From positions 30,316,423 to 30,380,422 of the forward strand of contig NC_063436.1 in NCBI RefSeq assembly GCF_020379485.1: a stretch of DNA of 64,000 nt, written 5' to 3'. How positions within the stretch are numbered: position 1 is the stretch's first letter; each line of letters begins with the position of its first letter. The notes beneath the pieces were generated by a model, which ran no database searches, had not been told where the DNA came from, and worked only from the letters and a program-made list of their open reading frames with translations. Source of the DNA: Brassica napus (Eukaryota; Streptophyta; Magnoliopsida; Brassicales; Brassicaceae). A program made the translations under genes and the position numbers. Positions 54,657 through 64,000 of this stretch are shown piece after piece.

Positions 54657-56064
54657 CTAGATGATATTCCCGTGCTCATGCACGGGTATAAATATTTATA
54701 AAATAAATATACTATAATGATTGATTGCTATTTATTTTTAATTTTAAATTAACTTATAATTTGTATGTACAATTTATGTTAATAGTATTATATTACTTTA
54801 ATTAAACATATGATTTTAGATATGTTATATCTAGTCGGGTTTGTTGTTTTTTACAGTCGATTTAGTTATCATTTGGTTATATTATATTGCATCAATTTTT
54901 CTGAAATTCAACTATAATTTTTTTAAATATATTAAAAATATGATTAATTTATTTATTAGCATTTATGTTGGTTGTTGTCTTAGATATGTAAATATATTTA
55001 AAGAAGTTGATGTATAACTTAAGATATATTGTACTTAGAATGAAATATAAAATAAACTAAAGTGTCTGATTCCAAATTACATAAATTAATATAACGATAA
55101 TATTCTACAGTCTCATACATATATATAAATTTTACAACAGAATTAAATTATAACAGTTGATTAATATTTCATTTTCATTTATTAATATGTTTTAAGTCAT
55201 CGTATAATTTATATTTATAAAATAAATTATTATTATAAAATTATTTATTCTTATTGTAGTTAAATCTATGATTTTAGATATAAGTTTGATTAGTCGAGTC
55301 ACTCATATTGTGAGTATATTGAGTTACATATATTTTTTCAAATTCAAACTAAGGTACAATTATTTTTTATTATCATTAAGTAAAATCAGATTAATCTTAT
55401 TTATCGTTTTAATGTGCATGTAGTTTCATAATATTTATCAAATTATATGTTGATGTTTTTTCAAAAACAAATATCAGAAAATAAAGCGATTATCAATATG
55501 AAGTTACATACATAAGTAACTAATACATTTTTGGTAGCTTATGAACCCATATCAATATTTACAATAATTAAAAATATTATAAAGTCTAAATAACTTTATG
55601 CCTTAGATATATTAAATTGCAAACTGAAATTTATTTTAAGTAATCTTTAAATGAGAATTCAGATTTGCTTTGATATTTTAATTATAGTCATATTAAGTTC
55701 CACAAACATAAAAAAGAAAATTTAAAAGAAAATTTAATATTATGAAATTGTTTTTAATAATGATAAAATATAATATATCTACCTCGTTAAAGTATATAGT
55801 GTTATGTTATTTTAAAATATTTTGTAATTATTGAATCACAAGATATTTATTGTTAATTGTTTGTTTAGTATCTCTTAAAAATAAACAGTTTAAAAAAGTT
55901 GTGTGATTGTATTTTAAAAATCATATTATATAAGTAAAATTTAATTTATAGATATTTTTTGCTGTAATTGAAAGATATTATAGTCAACTAAATATATAAA
56001 AAATAAATAAAACATTTCAATAATAACAACTGTAAACTATTTTTAGTCAATTAAACATATATGA
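54657..56064 (-). mobile_element. Probable Helitron abutting the ABF3-like exon
   Basis: On the minus strand the hairpin CCCGTGCATGAGCACGGG, eight bases and CTAG (54660-54657), followed by T, form a Helitron 3' end. The 5' end is placed at TCATATATGTTTAATTGAC (from 56064, after an A). That position is directly where the ABF3-like coding sequence begins on its right. No coding sequence inside. The 5' end is inferred from the junction rather than from a strong terminal match. Confidence 0.5.
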
Positions 56065-56067
56065 TTT

Positions 56068-56619
56068 AGGCAAAAAAGGATGATTAAGAACAGGAAATCA
56101 GCTGCAAGATCTCGCGCTCGCAAGCAAGTGAGTGCTCATTACAATCTTGAACAAACCTTAAAACAACCGACGGTATAGTTATTTACTTAATTCATTTCGC
56201 TGTTTGATAGGCTTATATGTTGGAGTTGGAAGCAGAAGTTGCACAACTTAAAGAGATGAATGAAGAGTTGCACAGGAAACAAGTGTGTCTCGCTTCTTCC
56301 TCTCTTTGAGATTTATATTTTACTTGAGGTTCTGACCAGTTGATCAAATGTTTATGCAGGTTGAAATCATTGAAAATCAGAAAAAACAGGTACTATCTCT
56401 TATATTCTTGAGTCTAATGCTGTAAGCAACATAATGAAGTGAATATATAACATCACATCTTAACATTAAGTACAATGTGCAAGATTAATAATCCCACAAA
56501 AAGTTTTGATAATTTCACAGAGATTGGCTCATTTATTTTTGCAGCTTCTGGAGCCAATGCACCAGCCATGGGGATGCAAAAGGCAATGCCTGCGAAGGAC
56601 ATCCACAGGTCCTTGGTAG
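56068..56619 (+). pseudogene. 3' part of an ABF3-like bZIP gene (At4g34000)
   Basis: Four exon pieces (to 56127, 56211-56282, 56360-56389, 56545-56619) splice cleanly. They read RQKRMIKNRKSAARSRARKQ (basic region with N-x7-R intact, but Glu to Lys after NR), a leucine zipper (MLELEAEVAQLKEMNEELH) and the ABF C-terminus CKRQCLRRTSTGPW. Wording is closest to ABF3, an ABA-responsive transcription factor binding ABRE sites and phosphorylated by OST1 at RxxS/T motifs, including the retained LRRTSTGP. Everything upstream of the basic region, about 80% of the protein with the activation domains, is absent and replaced by transposon DNA at 56064. An ATG at 56080 could in principle start a 75-residue bZIP peptide. 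Otherwise it is a pseudogene. Confidence 0.8.
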
Positions 56620-57014
56620 AGTGCTTATGAAGGCGCACCCAGGGAAATTCAACAAAGAACATAAGTTATAGAACAACACAGAAAGTAGAAGCTAGCTTTG
56701 TATGTAACTTAGGCTTATGTGCCAAAGATAGATCAACAACACACTTTTGTTTTGTTTTCTTGTAGCATGTTTTGGTTTTTTTATCTTCCTGATGTAATGG
56801 ATCTTGATGTTACTTTATTGGACGTGTCATTGTCTTCAATATCTCTGTGACTTAACCAGAGTGAATAGATTGATGGAAAAACGTATAAGAGTGAATAGAT
56901 TGATGGAAACATCAAGTGTAGAATCAATCATGTTGTGATCTCCAACTGTGAATACAAAATATTATACAAAATTAACTTAGATAGGCAGAGACATCTTCTA
57001 ACTGTGTGTCTTGA

Positions 57015-58430
57015 TCAAGATGCCTTCAGATTCAATTGGTACTCATGCACAAGCCCTTGTGAAACACTTCTTGCTCTACCATGTCCAAACAGCTTACCAA
57101 CAATAGCTAGAGAAAAATTAGTCACAGTTGCGAGCCCCATACCTGTAATCACGCTTCCATCTATAACAACTTCTGCCCCTTGGATCATTTGGTCATCCAC
57201 AGGCCTGTGTGTGTCTGAAAGGTACACAGCTGTTCTCTTCTCCTGCAACATGATTCAAATTCATGTATAGTGTTTGCTAGAAAAGAACAAAAAAAAAATT
57301 CTTCTATTTACCTTGAGCAAACTGTGTTTATGAAGGACAGTAGATGAAGAGTTAGTAGCTCCATATATTTTCCCAGCTTCTTGTTCTTCTTTGAGTAGCT
57401 TCTTGAGAATTTTTTACTTCTTTAAACATTCTGAGCCAGCATGGCCTCCCTAGAAAAACTCCATCATAGTTACTCACCATGTAATAAACAACAATATGGA
57501 TGTCTTACCGGAAGAATGATTAGATCATATGATGATTCAGCAGCTTCACCAATCAACTTGTCGGTGACAATTTTGGTGCCTAGGGATACCGTAATCCTCA
57601 AAGATCTTTCTACTGATGCAACTGTGACATCTACTTTGGCTCTTCTAAGAACATCTGCAACTGTGACCACTTCAACCTCTTCAGAGCAAAGTGCCTGGTC
57701 CATGGCTAGTTGTAAGCTCCCCTGAGATCTGAATGTTTGTCTTCACAGCCCAGAACGTAGGAAGCTTCCCGAAAAAAGCAGGATGTCCTGTTGTCTTTCA
57801 CAATGAACTACACCAAGTTTAGGAATCAAAATGATTAGTTACCATCTGATATACAATCCATTCCTTATCATTATACCTTCTTTCTTATTAAAAGTCCCCA
57901 TGGAAAAAGAGTAATAGCCGGAGCCATGGATATAGCTCTGTATAACCTCTTATCTTCAGCTTGTCTCTTCATGATCTTCTCCAGAGTTACACAGTCTCTT
58001 AACCTAACAGCACCAGACATGCCTCCCTTCACAATTTGATAATGTATCAGCCAAAGCAGAACAGTAGGAGAAGAATTGTAATGTCTAAACTTACAGGCAA
58101 AGGCACAAGATCAAAAACTTGTTCAGAACATTTAGAGATTAAGACATCAGCAAGCAACTTGGTCCCTAACGATCCTTCAACCTCTAGCTTCTGCTCCACA
58201 TAAACTAGAGTGACTTCAGCACCAGCTCGGTGTAGAACATCAACTAACACAACAACTTCTATCTCCTCCGTACCGAATCCAATCGGAACAAGCACCTATA
58301 CATGGTTTTAATCAAATTTCCTCAGTTTTTCTATACAGTAAACAAAGCTAAGAATTTTAGATTCTTAAAAGGTGTGAAAGAGAAACCGTTTTGGAAGCAG
58401 ACACGATGCTACTAACATCGATATATGGTT
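57015..58430 (-). pseudogene. Decayed DJ-1C gene (At4g34020-like)
   Basis: Minus-strand exons follow the order of plastid DJ-1C, a protein with two DJ-1/PfpI domains needed for chloroplast development. They read [29 protein letters not shown] with [23 protein letters not shown] with [34 protein letters not shown], the second-domain [30 protein letters not shown], and the last exon [19 protein letters not shown], ending at 57015. Damage is clear. About 70 residues linking the two domains are deleted with a frame change (near 57690). A TAA replaces a serine codon before KILKKLL (near 57416). No start codon is found ahead of the first exon. Splice sites are mostly kept, so the loss is recent. 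Its position after ABF3 is syntenic. Confidence 0.85.
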
Positions 58431-59593
58431 CTGATTGTCTTCCTTTTTGTTACTGGTGAAGAAATGAAAGAGGCTGAATACAAGCTTGGAGCAACCATTG
58501 TTGAAGGTGGACTCAGCGTAGCTATCATCGAAATAGAAACTCCCAAATGCACCATCAAAGATTGCTAAAGCAGCTTAGACGGGAGAGAGAGAGAGCGTCT
58601 TATCTACTGAACTCTACACTTCTAGAAGAAAGCGAAGACGCCGAAACCAAAACGCTGTCGTACCTACCATTGTAATGTTGTTTGATTGGATAAAGATTCA
58701 ATTTTTATTACTTTCCACTAGTGAATCTGTCACGCATGACATTGAGATTAAGTGACTTGTTCAATAAAAAGTAGAAAAAATTACTCTAAAAGACACATTC
58801 TGAGTTTTCAATTACACAATAAGTCACTTTGTGCCTTTGACACACATTTTATGAGGGTAATGTCATAATTGACCCTGAGCTTGCCTAACTAGGTGGAGGA
58901 AAATCGTTTGTATAAAACGGTTGTGTGTTTTGGCAATTTTTTTTAATCATCGAAATTCTTATCTATAAATAAATGGCCAAGAAAATTTGAATGTTCTTTT
59001 TTATCTTACTGTCTTTATCTACAGACTATATGCATTGATCCCTTTCTTCCAACTTCTACTTTTTTCTTAGAGCATGTACAACGGGGGGTTTTTAATAAAT
59101 CCTAAAGTACAAATCCTTCACTATTAACCATATAATATTAATATTAAACTCATATTGCTTAAGGATCAATCCTTTCCTAAGGATTTTTTTTGCGTGAATC
59201 CTTGTTGACGTGGCAGTTGAGTTTTGTCTATCGTGTGAAGGGTTTCCAGTGTTCGTGTCATTTGTAGTGGAGAGGAGAAAAAAAAAAGTTTGTCTCTGCG
59301 ATTGGCGATTCGCTCTCTCCGGATAGGATTGATGAATCGACGGGTTGTTATGTTCTTTCTCTTCTGATTCTTTGGATTTACATAGGGTTTCATGTGGTTT
59401 TCTTCGCAAATTAGGTTACGCAATTGGGGATTAGGGTTTTCAATCGAATCGGGTTTCATCACGTTTAATAAACCGCCCTCGTCAGCTAAATGTCATCTCT
59501 TCTGAAGTGGTATATATAGTAAGACCTTAGATCAGAAGTTGTATAATATCATTAATATGAGATGCCTAATGGGAAAAACTTTGAAATCCTCAG
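58431..59593. other. Intergenic DNA, no gene
   Basis: Mixed AT-rich sequence. AGAGCATGTACAACGGGGGG near 59070 resembles the end of common Brassica TIR elements, but no partner end was found. Confidence 0.4.
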
Positions 59594-60480
59594 GTCCTCA
59601 AGCTTGCAGAATATCTTGAAACCTGGGAGAAGGACGACAAAACGAAGCTTATACTGATCAAGGTTTTGATTTTTGTTGTTGTCCTTGGTCTGATGATGAT
59701 TTTCGTTACAAACACAATAGACTCATTTATTAACATAGCTTTATATTGGCAGGGTGCAGGGAGAGCTTTCTCAGCCGGTGGTGATCTAAAGATGTTTTAT
59801 GACGGCCGTGATTTAAGTAAGAGGAGGCCATGAGAAAACATACTATCGCTTTATCCTAGAGAGTCTGTCATAGCTTAATGATGATAAGTCGTTTTTGGAC
59901 AGAGGATTCTTGCCTTGAGGTTGTTTATAGGATGTACTGGCTCTGCTATCATATCCACACTTACAAGAAGACTCAGGTGGACTTTTACTTAGTCTTTTGT
60001 TGTATGAAAGTGTTCTCCTGAGAAGTATTAACTAACCAAATAGAGTTGTGTTATAGGTTTCTCTTGTAAATGGAATATCAATGGGTGGAGGTGCATCATT
60101 GATGGTCCCAATGAAGTTCTCTGTTGTGACTGAGAAAACTGTGAGTTTATGAGTTAATCCTGATTCAGATCTTGTTCATGTATTAGAAGAAACAAGTACA
60201 GATTCAACTTTATCTCTGTCATTTGACTAGGTATTTGCAACCCCAGAAGCAAGTATTGGGTTTCACACTGATTGTGGCTTCTCCTACATCCATTCACGTC
60301 TTCCTGGTCATTTAGGTAACTTCTAAAACCTTCTATTTTGAGTTCCAAGTTCCAACTATACTTTGGCTAATCTCTGATGTAACATTTGCAGGAGAATTCT
60401 TGGCTTTAACTGGGGCAAGATTGAATGGCAAAGAACTTGTAGCAATTGGAATGGCAACACATTTTGTTCCTTCTGCTGTG
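59594..60480 (+). pseudogene. Truncated 3-hydroxyisobutyryl-CoA hydrolase-like gene
   Basis: Six exon pieces (59594-59662, 59753-59816, 59903-59976, 60057-60140, 60231-60315, 60392-60480) splice in phase with no stop. They contain GAGRAFSAGGDLKMFY, CLEVVYRMYWLCYHIHTYKK, SLVNGISMGGGASLMVPMKF, FATPEASIGFHTDCGFSYIH and EFLALTGARLNGKELVAIGM. These are the CoA-binding and oxyanion-hole regions of the enoyl-CoA hydratase/isomerase superfamily, closest from memory to the Arabidopsis HIBCH-like protein At4g13360. The enzymes hydrolyse 3-hydroxyisobutyryl-CoA in valine breakdown. The 5' exons and the last third are missing; homology stops at THFVPSA before a T16 run (60484-60499). It does not fit the local synteny, so it is probably a moved fragment. 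Confidence 0.75.
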
Positions 60481-60768
60481 AATTTTTTTTTTTTTTTTTG
60501 GAATGCTTTCCTTAGTTATAAATATATTCGCGCGTACGTTTTGCTGGATGAATTATTTTTGTTATGAGAGTATTTAGTCTTCTATGATTATGTAATGTGA
60601 CCTCTCTTGCTTGATCTTTCTTGAGCTGCCTTCCTATTCTTAGATACAGCATCTGCAACTCTTGTAATGTTTTGAAACCGTACTAAGGATTCGTAATGAA
60701 TAACACCATTGGACATACTTATTTGATTAGAATCCTTAACTATTTTAAAAAAAATAATAATAATATAA

Positions 60769-61225
60769 TCTAACATATACTAAAAGGGATATATGAGGAG
60801 TAGTGAGTGTGTCCACGTCAGACAATAAAATCCACCAATCATAATATAGTTTTTTGCCACGTAAGCAGTGGTTGTCTATGTTGGGCTTTCCGATTTTTTT
60901 ACGCTGTATGGTTTCGGGTCTTTCATGTGGGGCTTTAATTAAAAAGATAAACCCAACACTCTTTATGTGAGGCCCACAAACAAGCAAGAAAATAATGATA
61001 CGAGTTCTTGGTTTCTCTGAGATGAGAAACGTAACCCATCATTTCGTCTCCTCTCAACTCATACGATGGAGGCAATCAATACTTTCCACTATCTCCTCTA
61101 CAATTAAGATTTCTCACCTCCCCTCTAAACTGAAGCGACTATATATATGTCGAGAAGGTAGTCCATACGATTCGAAAGGCTTCTTGAAATCATTATCATA
61201 AACCCTAGAAACAGAGCTACCACCG
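60769..61225 (+). mobile_element. Helitron 5' terminus preceding an RPA-like relic
   Basis: TCTAACATATACTAAAAGGG follows an A (60768) and resembles the head TCTAATAAGTAAAAGAGGAA at 23495. The next 150 bases have the same succession of words as that element (GTCCACGTC, a CCAATC box, CACGT, GTTGGGCTT). No matching 3' hairpin with CTAG was found before the window ends. Confidence 0.45.
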
Positions 61226-63256
61226 ATGGCGATTAACCAGCTCCACTTTTCTGATTTGAAGGACGAATGTTGTAAGAAAACAATTGTTGCACAGATTCTG
61301 CGATTTTGGGATGCGAGGGATTTGAAGAAAGTCGGTGAGCATCTCGGGCTGGACCTGGTTTTTCTTGACAAGAAGGTATCGACTTTTTAGCTTCCTTCTT
61401 TATTTAGTTTTAGATAGCTTTGGTTGTGGAGATGATGGAGCCGACTGTTCTTATTCTAAGAAAATATTCCAGGTTTCAGAAAATGAACAGCTTATGGCTT
61501 TGGCTAATATAAACGTGGATTTTCCGGGTATGTTTGGCAACTCATGCTTTTCCCGTTCTCTAACAATGATTGGTTGCAACTACTTCCTTCCTTATTAACA
61601 GTTTGTTACAAATATTCTCTTGCAGACGTTTTTGGTGATGTTTGTGGCATCAAGACCACCTTGACAATGAGAATCAGGCCATTCAATGTGTTATTATGGT
61701 ATGTAAGCTGAATAGCTGATGTGTATTGTTTCAAAGTTAATCGTTGATGTTCCATTTGGGTTGGTTAAAGTCGTTGCTGTCATGATAAATCTAAACGCCC
61801 TTCTGTATGTGTTTGTGTGTTTGGCATGATTGTATATCAGCTTCATCAGAAATTAGAGGTATCGGGTTTGGAGCCTAAAGTCATTGTTGCCACGAACATA
61901 AACCCAAAAATCAAAATAAGTTGAAGGAAAGCGTACTAAATTTTCTCATGTGTCATTTCATTTGCAGGCCGGCTTCTCCTTAATGCTACCCCGGGAACAA
62001 CTTCTTTTGACAATGAATGCCTTGACAGCCAGAGTGTTCTTGCAGCGTAAGACTTACCAGACTGTAACTGTTGTCTAAGAAATAATGGGGACGTTGTTCT
62101 CAAACATGAGGGGAGTTTTTATTTAGTAGGTTATACGGATCTGATGATGGTAGCAGCTCCACAGCTTCCAAGTATGGAAGTGTGAAGAAAATTGAACGAG
62201 TAACTCTTGCTGAGCTGAACAACTACGTTCTTAACTCTCCACCACAGGTTGGTGAACTCCATTCGTTTTTAGCTATATGCTAGCTCATAAACATGTTCCC
62301 CACATGCTTATAACTCTCCTCCTCCCGTGGTTCATGTAGACTGCAAAGTTTCTTTGCACTGCCGAGGTTGGTGGCATTGACACCACTAATGGATGGTGCT
62401 ACTTCTCCTACTCTAAATGCTACCAAAAACTGCAGCGTGGATTCACGTCTTTCACATGAGCATGGTGCATGATGACACTGCAGTTTGTGCTGTGAGGTAT
62501 TTCTTGCCAGACTATATACGCATGTTCAGCCAATAAATCACTTGCACAATCCACTATTTAGCCACCGTGTTCAGATGGTGTTCACAGATCGCAACAGACT
62601 CAGCCGTCTTCGTTTTTTGTAACGGTGAAATAAGAAGATGACCAATGTTCTCATCGCAGAGGTTGCTCAACTCATGGTATTGTCTGGACGCCCCTAATAT
62701 CCTTCTCAGTGTAAGCACTCTACATGTTCTTATGTTAGCTTTTGTCATTTTCAAAAATTCCACAGAGCGCAAGTGAATCTCTCCAACAGGCATCACTCCC
62801 ACGATGTATCCAAGATATCATCGTGCAGAATTTGACCTTCCAGCTTAAGCTCTCTGAAATTCATTTCTCCTCTACAGTGGTACGCATTTTTTACACCAAC
62901 CATTGTCCACATGTGCCTAATTTTTTGGAGTATGTTTGTATTAATCTATGTGGATTAAATATTTCTATGTCCAAAATATGCCTAACATTAATCCATGTGA
63001 ATTAGAACTGACTGAGAAGTGATGACTACCCAGGTGACGACATGCCTGGTGCTGACAGCCAAACTCTGAAGCCAACTCTTGTGCTGACCAAGAGTATCTC
63101 AGAAAACAACACTTGAGTTAATGATAAGTCTGGTTGACCATCACCACAACCTTCTCAGAGTGATGCGGTCGTAAGCTCTGCTGATGAAGCTTCTGCTTCC
63201 AAGAAAGCTCAACGTTTAAGACGCGTCGCACTTCAGTATTCCAATCAAAGAGGTTA
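61226..63256 (+). pseudogene. Decayed RPA70-like gene
   Basis: The ATG at 61226 opens MAINQLHFSDLKDECCKK and continues to LGLDLVFLDKK, the first OB-fold of the RPA1-like (DUF223) family. Later exon pieces read NEQLMALANINVDFP, FGDVCGIKTTLTMRIRPF, LEPKVIVATNINPKI, LDSQSVLAA, VKKIERVTLAELNNYVLN, AKFLCTAEVGGIDTTNGW (zinc-ribbon region) and a C-terminal SADEASASKKAQRLRRVALQ. Between exons one and two the sequence that normally codes the second half of the first OB-fold is missing. The zinc-ribbon exon runs into TGA near 62458, and later blocks change frame. It is a relative of the intact gene at 23975-26355, further decayed, and is unlikely to be functional. Confidence 0.75.
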
Positions 63257-64000
63257 AGCACTAGAGAGAGAGTTTGCAGGCACATTATCTATCTAAATTT
63301 TAAAGTTTGAGTTCAATAATAAAGTAATACTTTTCTTTTTAACGAACCCGGCATGATCTGATTAATGTTCTTTAACGGTTGAGTTTTAATTTCAAAACTT
63401 TAGTTTCAATGGTATCAGTTTAAGATATATAATTGGGAAAACTGTATCTCATGTTGCCTCGATTCGGGAACACCAGAAATCTGAAACTAAGATAAGAACC
63501 GTCCTATTTAGTTCAACCTGATGATGTTTGGATTCGTGAAACTTAATTCCACACCTGTCCTGTGGAGCTGTAGACAAGAGACATTAATCCACACATCAAC
63601 CATCTTTGAACAACTAAGAACTCTGTGAACAACTAAGAACTCTGCAACTAAACTATGTAAATAATAAAAATTGAATCCATGTCTGAACTTAATTTCAAAG
63701 TCCTCATTATACACTTGGGAGAGAAGAAGTGAACTAACATTGAAGGTTCACGTAATTTTATTTTCAAGAAAACAATTGTACGCGGTTTGGTTCATCTTAA
63801 TTTTTATATTATTGATGGTTACACTACATTTAAGTTATTTTGGCTAAATTACTTGAACCAATGTAATACTTTATTAAGTTATTACACTATTTTCTATAAA
63901 AGAACTTTCGATTAACATGAGGAAAGTTTCCTACAAACAATTTTGTTATAAAACAAAGCTAAAAAAATGTTAAAATAATTTACAAATATAATTAATAAAA
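63257..64000. other. AT-rich DNA, no gene
   Basis: Apart from the possible 3' flank of the RPA-like relic nothing is recognisable up to the window end. Confidence 0.45.

Noticed and set aside
59060..59470. MITE starting AGAGCATGTACAACGG
   Set aside because: No inverted partner end or target duplication could be found.

Overview
The window reads as nuclear DNA of a Brassicaceae plant, most likely Brassica, Raphanus or a close relative. Genes have many short introns with GT..AG borders, proteins are very close to Arabidopsis thaliana, intergenic DNA is AT-rich, and Helitrons, LINEs, a tRNA-derived SINE and LTR-element pieces fill the gaps. Identifications rest on recalled Arabidopsis protein sequences; no search was run.

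A backbone of genes follows, as I remember it, the order of Arabidopsis chromosome 4 around At4g33920 to At4g34020: a clade D PP2C phosphatase (2798-4409 +), an RNF170-like RING E3 (20979-22152 +), the kinase SnRK2.6/OST1 (33219-35197 +), a small secondary gene (38757-38954 +), the wall protein LRX11/PEX type (43644-45989 -), COR28-like (49048-50100 -), a DUF1685 gene (51446-52023 -), the 3' end of an ABF3-like bZIP (56068-56619 +) and a decayed DJ-1C (57015-58430 -). The ABF3 and DJ-1C copies are broken and no PPR gene is seen between DUF1685 and ABF3, as expected for a fractionated copy of a triplicated genome. OST1, COR28 and ABF3 all belong to ABA, drought or cold signalling. The COR28-like promoter carries a dense group of evening elements plus DRE and G-box motifs.

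Between these genes the DNA is mostly mobile. Helitron-type termini (5' TC, 3' hairpin plus CTAG, insertion between A and T) delimit elements at 7355-10432 (-), 23495-27452 (+), 46781-48681 (+) and probably 54657-56064 (-). A further 3' end lies at 2268-2297 and a further 5' end at about 60769. The element at 23495-27452 carries an apparently intact nine-exon RPA70-like gene. The head at 60769 is followed by a decaying relative of that gene. A 4.5-kb LINE (27524-32042) sits in a 12-bp target duplication. Four elements (20219-20807, 22544-23433, 35649-36126, 53071-53760) share TAGG/CAGG inverted termini, 8-bp target duplications and, in most, CCGAA or GGATATCC internal repeats, and look like one hAT-like non-autonomous group.

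Gene relics include ALDH2B-like and AAA-ATPase-like fragments (1-1502 -), a kinase-less TMK-like receptor (11227-12186 -), a copia LTR/gag piece (18585-19870 +), a LINE RT relic (16500-17535 +), a Ty3/gypsy tail (18000-18220 -) and a truncated HIBCH-like gene (59594-60480 +).
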